Positions 27,113 through 36,088 of a DNA stretch of 64,000 bases are shown here, piece by piece. The DNA is taken from contig JACJXD010000005.1 in assembly GCA_020636845.1 (NCBI GenBank), positions 124,001 through 188,000 on the forward strand, given 5' to 3'. The position numbers and the translations under genes are program-made. This DNA is from Bacteroidales bacterium. Lineage in GTDB: Bacteria > Bacteroidota > Bacteroidia > Bacteroidales > Tenuifilaceae. The notes under the pieces were generated by a model. That model made no database searches, had not been told where the DNA came from, and worked only from the letters and a program-made list of their open reading frames with translations. Position 1 is the first letter of the stretch, and the number at the start of each line of letters is the position of its first letter.

Positions 27113-27964
27113 TTAAAGATCAAGGTCGCCTACATACGAATCAACGTACGATGGTGCAACTCTTACATGATGAAGTTTTGCCCAAGCCTTCATTTCGTCG
27201 ATAGCATATTGACAATCAGGTTCTGCATATATGTAACCAACTTGATCAAAGCCTTCCATTTGGTAGTATGTGAAAACGCCATTTTGCATTGTTGCGTCGC
27301 CATCATAGGAATAAGTGTTTTTGCTCGAAGCAACGGCAATTACTCTACCGTTAGCATTCAAACTGGTTGCCATAGCACCTATTTGGCAAGCATCGAAGCT
27401 GAAATACATTTTTGTGCTGGTGGAGTTAGCAAATTTGGTTTGGAACCAGCTGCTGCTTATGTAGTATAAATCGGTAGAAATGATGTTGCCACGGCTTCCG
27501 TGTCCTGAGTAACAAAATGCAATTTCGTTACCAGCAATCGAGAGGCTTGCCAGGTTGTTCACAGCTGCTTCAATAGCACTCATTGTAGCATTTCTGTCTG
27601 TTAAAGAGGTAACGCTATAGCCTTCGGCTTGTAAACGAGCCTTCCAGTCGTTAGCATCATCGTCGCAATATTCAAGGTCGTTTGCTGTACCATCGTAATC
27701 CGAAATGCCAATTACTACAGCATATTTTCCACCTTTAGTTGCTTTTTTGCTCAACATTACGGGAGTTGCATCTTTTGCAGTAACTTGGAAATTTGCAATA
27801 ACCTCAGCAGGTCTGTTATCAACGGTTGCGAAATCAGGACGAACGTTAAAATTTTGCTTGTTAGTCTCTTGCATTACTTGGTCGTCGTCTTTTGAACATG
27901 CCTGAAAAATTAAAGCAGCAAAAGAGGCAAATAATGCTACTTTAATCCATTTGTTAGTTTTCAT
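27113..27964 (-). CDS. secreted caspase-family (C14) lipoprotein
   Basis: 283 residues with a lipoprotein signal (IFQACSKDDD, Cys23), then a caspase/metacaspase-type domain from about residue 78. The catalytic dyad is visible: His155 in FCYSGHGSRG and Cys193 in YFSFDACQIGAM, with the usual first strand YAVVIGISDY (81-90). The family are cysteine peptidases, often cleaving after Arg or Lys. This one is surface or periplasm anchored and has no extra domain. It has its own promoter region (361 bp divergent intergenic) and no neighbour of obvious relation. Substrate and activation are unknown. Confidence 0.9.
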   Translation of the reverse strand: MKTNKWIKVALFASFAALIFQACSKDDDQVMQETNKQNFNVRPDFATVDNRPAEVIANFQVTAKDATPVMLSKKATKGGKYAVVIGISDYDGTANDLEYCDDDANDWKARLQAEGYSVTSLTDRNATMSAIEAAVNNLASLSIAGNEIAFCYSGHGSRGNIISTDLYYISSSWFQTKFANSTSTKMYFSFDACQIGAMATSLNANGRVIAVASSKNTYSYDGDATMQNGVFTYYQMEGFDQVGYIYAEPDCQYAIDEMKAWAKLHHVRVAPSYVDSYVGDLDL

Positions 27965-28325
27965 CTTAAAATAGGTTTGGTTTAAAAAATAGGTTAGTTA
28001 AATCGAAAAGCAATTTAGACCTTTCAAAAAACAATGTCAATATGCAAAAGAAATAATATCGGTTTTGCTTTTTGTTGACAAATCGAATTGATTTAATGTA
28101 AGTGAAAAATTTAAAGGCAATTAGATAAATAATTTAAACTACCGTATTGATTTGTTTATTCGTGTGCTATGTGGCTTACTATTAATATATTGACTAATTT
28201 AAAAAAATAATAATTTTTTCGACTGTGATTAAAATTTTTTATGCGGATTAAAATTTCATTTAATTCTGTAAGTGTTGGGGTAGAAACGGAAAGGTTTCCT
28301 ATTTTTACAAAGAAAATGTTGAAAC
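27965..28325. other. AT-rich divergent intergenic region
   Basis: 361 bp between the divergent caspase and LolC/E-like genes. Very AT-rich; it must carry both promoters but no exact TAnnTTTG element could be assigned. TATTTTTA, one base off, lies just upstream of the permease gene. No hairpin or credible ORF. Confidence 0.4.
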
Positions 28326-29567
28326 GTGAATTTCGAAGAATTTCTTGCACAGCGGTTTATTAAGGGAACTAACGAGCATAGTTTGTCCAAACCATTTGTT
28401 CGAATTACTGTAACATCGGTGGTGCTTAGCGTTACCGTTATGATTATATCGTTGGCCATCATTACGGGGTTCAAGCGCGAAATAAAGTCGAAGGTTGTTG
28501 GTTTTGGTAGCCATATTCAAATAACAAATTACGATAGTAATTTATCGTACGAAACAACTCCAATTCCTTCGGATTTGGCATGTATGGATGATATTCGCAA
28601 GGTTCCCGGAGTAACGCATATTCAACGTTTTGGGCTTAAGGCGGGAATTATTAAGACTAATACAGAAATTCAAGGTGTTGTTCTTAAGGGTATTACTACC
28701 GATTTTAGTTGGGATTTTTTCAAGAAGAATTTGATAGCGGGAAGTTTACTGCATCTTAGCGATTCGGTAACCACAAACGAAACGCTCATATCGAAAACCT
28801 TGGCCAATATGCTTAACCTAAAAGTGGGCGATAAGTACGATATGTTCTTTGTTCAGCAACCTGCACGTTTTAGGCGTTTTACAGTTGCCGGTATTTACGA
28901 TACCCAAATGACCGAGTTCGATAAAATTTACATCCTTTGCGATTTGCACCATATACAAAAACTTAATGGTTGGAGTAAGAATCAAATTTCGGGATACGAA
29001 TTGTTAGTAAATAATATTAGTAAGGTTGACGATATAGCCCTTAGCGTTGACGACATTGCTGCATTTGTGCTGTTTGACGATGGTTCGAGGCTTAAAGTTC
29101 AAAGTATAATTGACAAGTATCCTAATATTTTTGATTGGGTAGAACTTCAGGATTTAAATGCGATTGTTTTAATTGTATTAATGCTTCTTGTGGCCGGAAT
29201 TAACATGATTTCGGGATTACTAATTATAATTCTCGAAAAAACGAATACTATTGGATTGCTTAAGGCTTTAGGAGCATCCAATATTAGCATTCGTAAAATA
29301 TTCTTAATGCAGTCGGCATACATCTTGCTAAAGGGAATGATTATTGGAACTATCTTAGGAATAGCAATTTGTCTTGCTCAGCAGTATTTTGGAATTATTA
29401 AACTTAATGAAGATTTCTACTTTCTTTCACAAGTTCCCATAGAACTAGTTTGGTGGCACATTTTACTGGTAAATGTCGGTGCGTTTGTGGTAGGGCTAGC
29501 CATGCTCGTAGTTCCTTCAATGGTAATATCTCGAATTAGCCCTGAAAAAACGTTAAAGTACGAGTAG
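28326..29567 (+). CDS. LolC/LolE-like ABC transporter permease
   Basis: 413 residues from a GTG start, the first start after an in-frame TGA; no in-frame ATG is available. There is an N-terminal cytoplasmic segment (ARRF-type box: FLAQRFI), a membrane helix (about 28-50), a large periplasmic MacB-like domain (about 55-270), and three C-terminal helices (about 275-300, 325-350 and 375-400), ending in ISPEKTLKYE. This is the FtsX/LolCE arrangement. Family knowledge: LolCDE releases lipoproteins from the inner membrane. The ATPase LolD-like gene is about 19 kb away. It ends 2 bp from the convergent PiT gene. Confidence 0.85.
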   Translation: MNFEEFLAQRFIKGTNEHSLSKPFVRITVTSVVLSVTVMIISLAIITGFKREIKSKVVGFGSHIQITNYDSNLSYETTPIPSDLACMDDIRKVPGVTHIQRFGLKAGIIKTNTEIQGVVLKGITTDFSWDFFKKNLIAGSLLHLSDSVTTNETLISKTLANMLNLKVGDKYDMFFVQQPARFRRFTVAGIYDTQMTEFDKIYILCDLHHIQKLNGWSKNQISGYELLVNNISKVDDIALSVDDIAAFVLFDDGSRLKVQSIIDKYPNIFDWVELQDLNAIVLIVLMLLVAGINMISGLLIIILEKTNTIGLLKALGASNISIRKIFLMQSAYILLKGMIIGTILGIAICLAQQYFGIIKLNEDFYFLSQVPIELVWWHILLVNVGAFVVGLAMLVVPSMVISRISPEKTLKYE

Positions 29568-29569
29568 CA

Positions 29570-30610
29570 TTATATATAGCCATAAATATCGGCAAGGTAT
29601 GTTAGATACCACGAAAGTCCGAATGCTATAAGTGGAGCGATTAACCACATTAAGAAGAAACGACGAACCTGTGTTTTTCGGAAAATATGCTTGTATCCCA
29701 TTTTGGCAACGCCAAAACCCAAAATCGCGCCTACATTTAGTTGAACTAGCGATGTAGGAACTCCTTTTACAACAGAGGCAAGCAGCAATAGTGAGGCGGA
29801 AATAAATGCAATAATTACAGCTTCTATTCTTCCAAACAGAAATAGTTCTTTTCCTGTATTTTTAAGTATTTTATTTCCAAAAATAGAACTACCAATTCCA
29901 AAACTTGGGGCAACAACCATGGTTGCCATTATCATTAACAAAACTAACGACCTTCCTCCGTGTGGTTGGGGATTTAACTCGTTCATGGTCATTGTGGTTA
30001 AAGGGCCGCTGGCATTTGCCACGTTATTTGCTCCAATGGAAAAAGCAACGTACATCGACATTATAATTATGGCACCCTTAAGCATGTAATGGTCGTTAAT
30101 TTTCGATGAAATTGTATAGCCTCTCCTGCGTAGTGGTTTGTATATGTACTTGGCAATTAGCAGACAGATTACAAATGCCGAAATTGGAAGTATAAACCAT
30201 GTGGGAATTATTTCGGCGAAAAGGGTATGGGAGGAAAATTCTTTAAAGTAAAAGCCTGGAGCTGCAACTGCTAATACAGTTGCTTGGCTGGTCGATTGCG
30301 GTATGCCGAAAATATTGGCGATTAGCAACGAAATGGATACGGCAAAAAGTATTATGGAAACCTGCGCATAGTTTAATAGTTCGGGATTTATTATTCCGTT
30401 TCCAACCGTTTTTGCAGTTGCTTTTCCGGCAATAATAGCTCCTAAAAACACCATTAATCCAAAAAGTCCGGGAATTGCATTTTTTTTAATTACGTTGGAT
30501 CCAAATGCTACCGAAAACGACGGAGCCGTTCCGCTACCTCCCATATTAATGGCCAAAAACATGGCAATTAAAAACGGAATTATTAGGTGGCTGCTTACAA
30601 GAGTATCCAT
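29570..30610 (-). CDS. PiT-family inorganic phosphate transporter
   Basis: Inner-membrane low-affinity phosphate uptake. The 346-residue protein is all membrane, with two repeats typical of the family: AINMGGSGTAPSFSVAFGS near the N-terminus and SIGANNVANASGPLTT near residue 195, the second being the best-conserved PiT motif. A basic loop (KPLRRRGYTISSK) lies between the halves. Length is near the bacterial norm of 330-500. It is monocistronic, with a TATATTTG -7 element 21 bp upstream. Its stop codon is 2 bp from that of the LolC/E-like gene. Confidence 0.93.
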   Translation of the reverse strand: MDTLVSSHLIIPFLIAMFLAINMGGSGTAPSFSVAFGSNVIKKNAIPGLFGLMVFLGAIIAGKATAKTVGNGIINPELLNYAQVSIILFAVSISLLIANIFGIPQSTSQATVLAVAAPGFYFKEFSSHTLFAEIIPTWFILPISAFVICLLIAKYIYKPLRRRGYTISSKINDHYMLKGAIIIMSMYVAFSIGANNVANASGPLTTMTMNELNPQPHGGRSLVLLMIMATMVVAPSFGIGSSIFGNKILKNTGKELFLFGRIEAVIIAFISASLLLLASVVKGVPTSLVQLNVGAILGFGVAKMGYKHIFRKTQVRRFFLMWLIAPLIAFGLSWYLTYLADIYGYI

Positions 30611-30630
30611 TGTTGTTGTGTTTTGATTTC

Positions 30631-30638
30631 CAAATATA
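30631..30638 (-). promoter_or_regulatory. -7 element of the PiT gene
   Basis: TATATTTG on the minus strand, an exact TAnnTTTG match, identical to those of the LysE-type and dsbD genes. TTTC (30659-30662) lies 20 bp upstream as a possible -33 element. Confidence 0.55.
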
Positions 30639-30753
30639 CCAATTTTGGGGCTTGGGCTGAAAGTTGAGGTATTTAGATTGAGTTATAATCCGTTATTTAG
30701 AATGTTAATGTTTTATTTACCTTGTTTTCTGTCGTATATAATCTTCAAAACGC

Positions 30754-30761
30754 TAATTTTG
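30754..30761 (+). promoter_or_regulatory. -7 element of the AsmA-like gene
   Basis: TAATTTTG, an exact TAnnTTTG match, 82 bp before the GTG start at 30843. No TTTG at the expected -33 distance. Confidence 0.4.
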
Positions 30762-30842
30762 TATGTAATGGTTGTATATGCCATTTTATAAATAACATTA
30801 TGGGATAAAACGTAAAAAAAATTCTAACTAAAAATATTTTAA

Positions 30843-33254
30843 GTGAAAAAGTTTGTTCGTACCCTGTTTTGGAGTGTTGTTTTTGGAGTGCTTTTGATAG
30901 TTATAGCATCAGTAATAATTTCTATGGTTTACAAACCGCAATTGATGCAGCTTGCACGTACCGAGATTAATAAGAAAATTGAGGCAAAAGTAAACTTTAG
31001 AGATATTAACGTTTCGTTAATTAAAGGATTCCCAAATCTTTATGTCGGACTAAAAGATTTTTCGATAGTAGGAATCGATAGTTTTAAAAATGACACCCTG
31101 TTAACCCTTGGCGAGTTAGGTGTAAAGGTTAATATTTGGAGCGTTATTGATATGCAAGAAATAGAAGTGCGATCTGTTTTGCTTAGCGAAGCAAAAGTAA
31201 AAGCGCATGTTGGTAAGTCCGGTAGTGTGAATTGGAAAGTGCTGAAATATGCTAAGTCGAATAATGTTAGAGAGAAAGGGCCCAAGGCGAGACCTTCAAG
31301 AATTAAAATCGACCTAAGTAAGTTTCGAATTAGGAATGCCAATATTGTCTATATTGATGATTCTTTAAGCAGAATTACAACTGTAAAAAATTTCAACCTT
31401 ACGTTGTCGGGGAAAATGGCTATGATGGCAACCGACCTAAAACTTGATGCTTCTGCATCTAGTTTAACAGTAGGCGCGAAAGGTATTAACTATGTTGATA
31501 ATGCCAATATCAATTTTAATGCGGTACTTGGTGCCGATTTTACGAAAAACATATACACCTTCAAAAAAAATAATCTTAGGGTAAACAACCTACAACTCCT
31601 ATTTGAAGGTGGAATGAAAATGCCTGACAATAATGTAGTTGTAAACATAAACTTTTCGACTCCTTCAACGGACTTTAAGGATTTGCTCTCGATGGTTCCT
31701 GTTATTTATACTAATAATTTTAAAGGAGTTGAAGCGTCGGGTTCGTATGAGTTAAGTGGAAGTATCAATGGTATTGTTGGCGATACTATTTTACCTAATG
31801 CCAATGTGAAATTAACGGTAACCAACGGTTTCTTTCAGTATTCCAATTTACCCAAGTCGGCTAAGAATGTAAATATTCTTGCCGAAGCCAAATTCGACGG
31901 ACAAAACATGGACAGTTCAACGGTTAATATCGAAAAGTTCCATTTGGATTTGGACGATAATCCTTTCGATGTTACGTTGCAGGTTAGCAATCCTGTTAGC
32001 GACATGCTGGTAAAAGGAGAGGTAAACGGGAAAATAAATTTCAGCACGTTAAGCGACGTTATTCCTCTCGATAGCCTTACGGTTAAGGGTGAGTTGGTAA
32101 CCGATTTGAAATTTGGAGGAAAACTTTCGTATATCGAAAAAAAGGACTACGACGAATTTAACGCTAGTGGAAAAGCATTATTAAATAACTTTATGCTAAG
32201 TACACCCCGTTTGCCGTTGACTTATAAAATTCCCCATGCGGAGGTTTACTTTACTCCTAAATTTGCTGAACTTAAAAGGTTTGAGAGTACTTTTGGAGGT
32301 AGTAACTTAAATATTACGGGAAAATTCGAAAATTATTTTCCTTACATATTTAAAGATGGTATTTTAAAAGGTAGTATCAATATTACTTCGAACCTGCTAA
32401 ATGTAAATGAACTTCTTACAGGAAAATCGTTGCAAAACGGGCAACCTGCCGACACTGTACTTGTAAAGGAAATCACTTTCCCCTCAAATATTGTGCTCGA
32501 TACGAAGGTTGAGGCTAATAGGATAGTGTACGACAGGTTAGATGTTGCGAATTTTAAGGGTGAAGTGGAAATTGTTAACGGCATTGCCAGATTAGATAGG
32601 CTTTCCATGAATATGCTTGATGGAACTGTAGGTATGAGTGGAATTTACGATCCTCGTAAGCAGGAGAATCCTGAAATTGATTTCGATTTTGTAATGGATA
32701 ACGTAAATATTTCAAGAACGTTCAACTCGTTTTCGGCATTACAGAAGTTGGCTCCCCAAATGAAAAATATGAACGGAAGTGTATCTACTACTTTTACGGT
32801 GAAATCGAAACTAGATTCATCTATGTCTATGGTAACTAGCAGCATTGATGCTCATGGAAATATTAAGTCGAAGAACGTTGAAATTACGAAATCGAAAGTT
32901 TTTGGGAAAATTGCGGACATTCTTAAAAAGGAAGAGTATCGCAATCCAAATCTGAAGGATTTGAACATTAACTTTCGGATTAACAATGGCAGGATATACT
33001 TCGAACCGTTTAATACGAAAATTGCCGATACCAAAATGAATGTTGGTGGCGATATGGGACTTGACCAAACCTTAAACTTTAAGGCAAAAGTTAGGATTCC
33101 TTCTTCGTACTTGGGTGGTGCTGCCAGTGTAGTAAATCAATTGCTTGGAAACATTGGCGCTGCCATTCCCGAAGATATTCGATTCAACTTGCTTATACTC
33201 GGAACTTCCGAAAAACCCGATGTACGGGTTGATATTGGTGGCGATTCAAAGTAA
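30843..33254 (+). CDS. AsmA-family inner-membrane protein
   Basis: 803 residues from a GTG start directly after an in-frame TAA. One N-terminal helix (about 7-30) anchors the protein, followed by a long periplasmic beta-rich region typical of AsmA/TamB-like repeating-groove proteins; the N-terminal FRDINVSLIKGFPNLYVGLKDFSI and the C-terminal VGGDMGLDQTLNFKAKVRIP are the AsmA-type conserved ends. Family knowledge: AsmA-like proteins are implicated in lipid transport between membranes and outer-membrane assembly. The window holds a second family member at 42858. It is followed after 97 bp by the DUF5686 outer-membrane protein. Confidence 0.88.
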   Translation: MKKFVRTLFWSVVFGVLLIVIASVIISMVYKPQLMQLARTEINKKIEAKVNFRDINVSLIKGFPNLYVGLKDFSIVGIDSFKNDTLLTLGELGVKVNIWSVIDMQEIEVRSVLLSEAKVKAHVGKSGSVNWKVLKYAKSNNVREKGPKARPSRIKIDLSKFRIRNANIVYIDDSLSRITTVKNFNLTLSGKMAMMATDLKLDASASSLTVGAKGINYVDNANINFNAVLGADFTKNIYTFKKNNLRVNNLQLLFEGGMKMPDNNVVVNINFSTPSTDFKDLLSMVPVIYTNNFKGVEASGSYELSGSINGIVGDTILPNANVKLTVTNGFFQYSNLPKSAKNVNILAEAKFDGQNMDSSTVNIEKFHLDLDDNPFDVTLQVSNPVSDMLVKGEVNGKINFSTLSDVIPLDSLTVKGELVTDLKFGGKLSYIEKKDYDEFNASGKALLNNFMLSTPRLPLTYKIPHAEVYFTPKFAELKRFESTFGGSNLNITGKFENYFPYIFKDGILKGSINITSNLLNVNELLTGKSLQNGQPADTVLVKEITFPSNIVLDTKVEANRIVYDRLDVANFKGEVEIVNGIARLDRLSMNMLDGTVGMSGIYDPRKQENPEIDFDFVMDNVNISRTFNSFSALQKLAPQMKNMNGSVSTTFTVKSKLDSSMSMVTSSIDAHGNIKSKNVEITKSKVFGKIADILKKEEYRNPNLKDLNINFRINNGRIYFEPFNTKIADTKMNVGGDMGLDQTLNFKAKVRIPSSYLGGAASVVNQLLGNIGAAIPEDIRFNLLILGTSEKPDVRVDIGGDSK

Positions 33255-33351
33255 AAATTATTTACAATTTCAAAAACCAATAAAGCCATTTTAAGCGTTA
33301 TTGGCGATTAGCATAATGGCGATTTAATAAGGTGTGCGGTAAATTTATAAA

Positions 33352-35754
33352 ATGAAAAGTAGGTTTAATTTACTTGTATTTCTTTTTTGTAATACGTTAA
33401 TTTTAGGTGTTTGTGTTTCTCTTTACGGTCAAAATACAACAAGAAAATATTTTGTGCAGGTAGTTGATTCCGAAAGTAAGGAACCGTTGCCGTTTGCAAC
33501 AATCTTAATAAATAAGAATCCGCATAATGGTGTGGTAACGAACCTTAATGGGTTGGCCCAATTTTTTCTGTCAGAAAAGGACAGCTGCATTCAGGTAAGT
33601 TATGTTGGCTATGAAACTAAGGTAGTGCCTCAATCTAAAATCTATCAGGTTGTTGAATTAAAGGCTGTTAATGTTGAAATTGCCGGGGTTGTTGTTTATC
33701 CTAGCGAAAATCCTGCTCATCGAATTATAAGAAAAGTAGTGGCAAACAGAAAAGTTAATGATCCTGATAGAATTCCCGAGTGTGTTTGCAATATATACAA
33801 TAAGAGCACATATGATTATACTATTAACGATGGTTTTATAAATGATACTACGAATCAAGATTTTGTGGATTTTATTCAAAAAAATCATTATTTAATAATG
33901 GAATCGGCCACGGAACGTTTTCATAAAGCTCCGGATAAAACATTGGAGAAAATTGAAAAAGTAAGGGTTTCCGGGTTTAAAGATCCCTCATTTGCACCAT
34001 TGTCCACCGATATTCAACCTTTTCATTTTTATAATCCTTTGATAAAAATTTTTAATATTACTTACCTTAATCCAATAAGTATCGGAAGTTGTAAAAAGTA
34101 TTCGTTTTTAATAGAAGATACCTTGTATAAAGGGAGCGATACTACTTTTGTTATTTCGTTTAAGCCTAGAAAGAATAGTAATTTTGAAGGGCTAAAAGGA
34201 TTTTTGCATATCAATACCAACCGATATGCCATTGAAAGCGTTGTTGCTTCGCCGGCAGAAAAAAAGTTAATGACTTTACGCATTCAGCAAAATTACGAAT
34301 TTAAAAATGGCTACTGGTTTCCATGTGAATTGAAGTCGGAAGTTGAATGGGAAAATATTAACGATCAAAAAATAGGAATTGACTTAAAGTCGGAAAGTTA
34401 CATTTCTAACTTTAGCGCAAATGTTCCACAGGATTCCATTAAATACACCGAGGAGGTTCTAATCTTCGATAAGATGGCTACCAAGAACGCAGAGGTTGCA
34501 ATGGAAGGTTTCAGAAGTTCTAACTTGAGTTTAAAGGATTTGCACACGTATGGTACCATGGACAGTATAGGCGAAAAGTATAAGTTCGACTATTGGCAAA
34601 GGTTCTTGGAAAAAATGATGGAGTTGAAAATTCCCATTGGCAAGTTTTATATTCCTTTGGACAAACTATATACATACAATAAGTTTGAAGGTAACAGGCT
34701 TGGCTTTGGTCTGTTTACCGATGACAAATTCATAAATTGTTTGGAAATTGGAGGTTGGGGGGCCTATGGTTTTAACGATCAGGAATGGAAATACGGAACA
34801 AGTATTAAACTTTACTTTGATAGAAAAAGAGAAACATCTATTAGCGCTTCGTACAGTTATGATGCTATTTTCCCCGGGAATGAGGATTTTTCTAGAAAAA
34901 GGAATTATATAGAAGGTTATTTTCTGCAGCAGGCTGATTATTCAAGCAGAAAGGAGACTTTTTTTCAAATTAGAATTAGGTATTTACAATTGCAGTTAAG
35001 TTTGATGAACGATAAAAGAACTCCTCAGTACGATTATTCGTTTCTGCTCAATAATAACTGGGTTAATAAGTACGAAGTTACAGAGATAGGGGCACAAATG
35101 CGCTTTGCTTATAGGGAGAAGTACATCTGGCAGTTCAAAAAAAAGGTGTTAATTGAAACAAAGTGGCCGGTGCTTACAGTTGATTATAAAAAGGGGTTAG
35201 AAAATTTTTATGGAGGAGAAATCAATTACGATAAACTGTGGGTACAACTTAATTATTCATATCATTTTCCTCGCTTTGGGAAAAGTAATGTTTGTCTCGA
35301 AGCGGGGAAGGTATGGGGTAATGTGCCATACTCTTTCCTTTTTTCAGGTGCCGGAGCATGGAGTAACTCTATGCCTGTTGTTGTTGATAACCGTTTCAAT
35401 ACAATGTCCCCAAATCGGTTTGCTAATAATGAGATTTTCAGTGTTTACTATAGCCATAATTTTGGAACACTTTTGTTTGCTACTTCAAAGTGGAAGCCTA
35501 AGGTTAAGATAACCCAAGCAATTGGGTTTGGGCGTTTGACAAATAAACAGGTTCATAGCGGGATAACCCTCACGGATATGAGTAAAGGGTATTATGAAAA
35601 CGGGTTAATTATTGGCGATATTTTGCGTGGCAAAATAATGAACATGTACTATTTAGGTTTAGGCTTGGGTGGGTTTTATAATTACGGTTATTACTCTTCA
35701 CCTTCTTGGAAAGAGAATGTTAAACTTAAACTCAACTTCAACATTAGTTTTTAA
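33352..35754 (+). CDS. DUF5686 outer-membrane protein with carboxypeptidase-like regulatory domain
   Basis: 800 residues with a signal peptide (cleaved near SLYGQN), a CarboxypepD_reg-like Ig domain (about 30-115: FVQVVDSESKEPLPFATI ... ISYVGYE-type pattern), then a beta-rich region of about 680 residues ending in LKLNFNISF, typical of outer-membrane barrels. The architecture matches the DUF5686/PF18939 family of Bacteroidota, whose activity is unknown. It lies 97 bp behind the AsmA-like gene and may be cotranscribed. No catalytic motif is visible. Confidence 0.85.
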   Translation: MKSRFNLLVFLFCNTLILGVCVSLYGQNTTRKYFVQVVDSESKEPLPFATILINKNPHNGVVTNLNGLAQFFLSEKDSCIQVSYVGYETKVVPQSKIYQVVELKAVNVEIAGVVVYPSENPAHRIIRKVVANRKVNDPDRIPECVCNIYNKSTYDYTINDGFINDTTNQDFVDFIQKNHYLIMESATERFHKAPDKTLEKIEKVRVSGFKDPSFAPLSTDIQPFHFYNPLIKIFNITYLNPISIGSCKKYSFLIEDTLYKGSDTTFVISFKPRKNSNFEGLKGFLHINTNRYAIESVVASPAEKKLMTLRIQQNYEFKNGYWFPCELKSEVEWENINDQKIGIDLKSESYISNFSANVPQDSIKYTEEVLIFDKMATKNAEVAMEGFRSSNLSLKDLHTYGTMDSIGEKYKFDYWQRFLEKMMELKIPIGKFYIPLDKLYTYNKFEGNRLGFGLFTDDKFINCLEIGGWGAYGFNDQEWKYGTSIKLYFDRKRETSISASYSYDAIFPGNEDFSRKRNYIEGYFLQQADYSSRKETFFQIRIRYLQLQLSLMNDKRTPQYDYSFLLNNNWVNKYEVTEIGAQMRFAYREKYIWQFKKKVLIETKWPVLTVDYKKGLENFYGGEINYDKLWVQLNYSYHFPRFGKSNVCLEAGKVWGNVPYSFLFSGAGAWSNSMPVVVDNRFNTMSPNRFANNEIFSVYYSHNFGTLLFATSKWKPKVKITQAIGFGRLTNKQVHSGITLTDMSKGYYENGLIIGDILRGKIMNMYYLGLGLGGFYNYGYYSSPSWKENVKLKLNFNISF

Positions 35755-36088
35755 AAAAGTAAAAAGATGCATTTTTTCTTCTTATACAAGGGATAAATGA
35801 CGGTTTAAGAATCTTCTTTATTTTAAGTGTAAAAGTTCTATTATTGTTAAATAGCCTTAAAATGCAGGTTTTTTACTTTAATCTCTATAATTTTAATAGT
35901 ATTAATTATTAGGAGGATTAAACTTCTTTTGCAAATTTTAATCAATAAGTAAATATTTATTTGTTGATAGTGATTAACTGATTTACATTAAGTAGGTAAT
36001 ACGTATAATATGATTATTTTATTCAAAAGTAAATGCAAGTTTAAATGTACAATACGCTAACTATAAATTGTTTAATAATTTTATGCAG
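35755..36088. other. AT-rich intergenic region before the M16 peptidase gene
   Basis: 334 bp of very AT-rich sequence with no terminator-like hairpin, exact TAnnTTTG element or credible ORF that I can support. Confidence 0.4.

Noticed and set aside
33255..33351. GCCATT/AATGGC inverted repeat between the AsmA-like and DUF5686 genes
   Set aside because: Stem of 6 bp with a long loop and no T-run; not supportable as a terminator.
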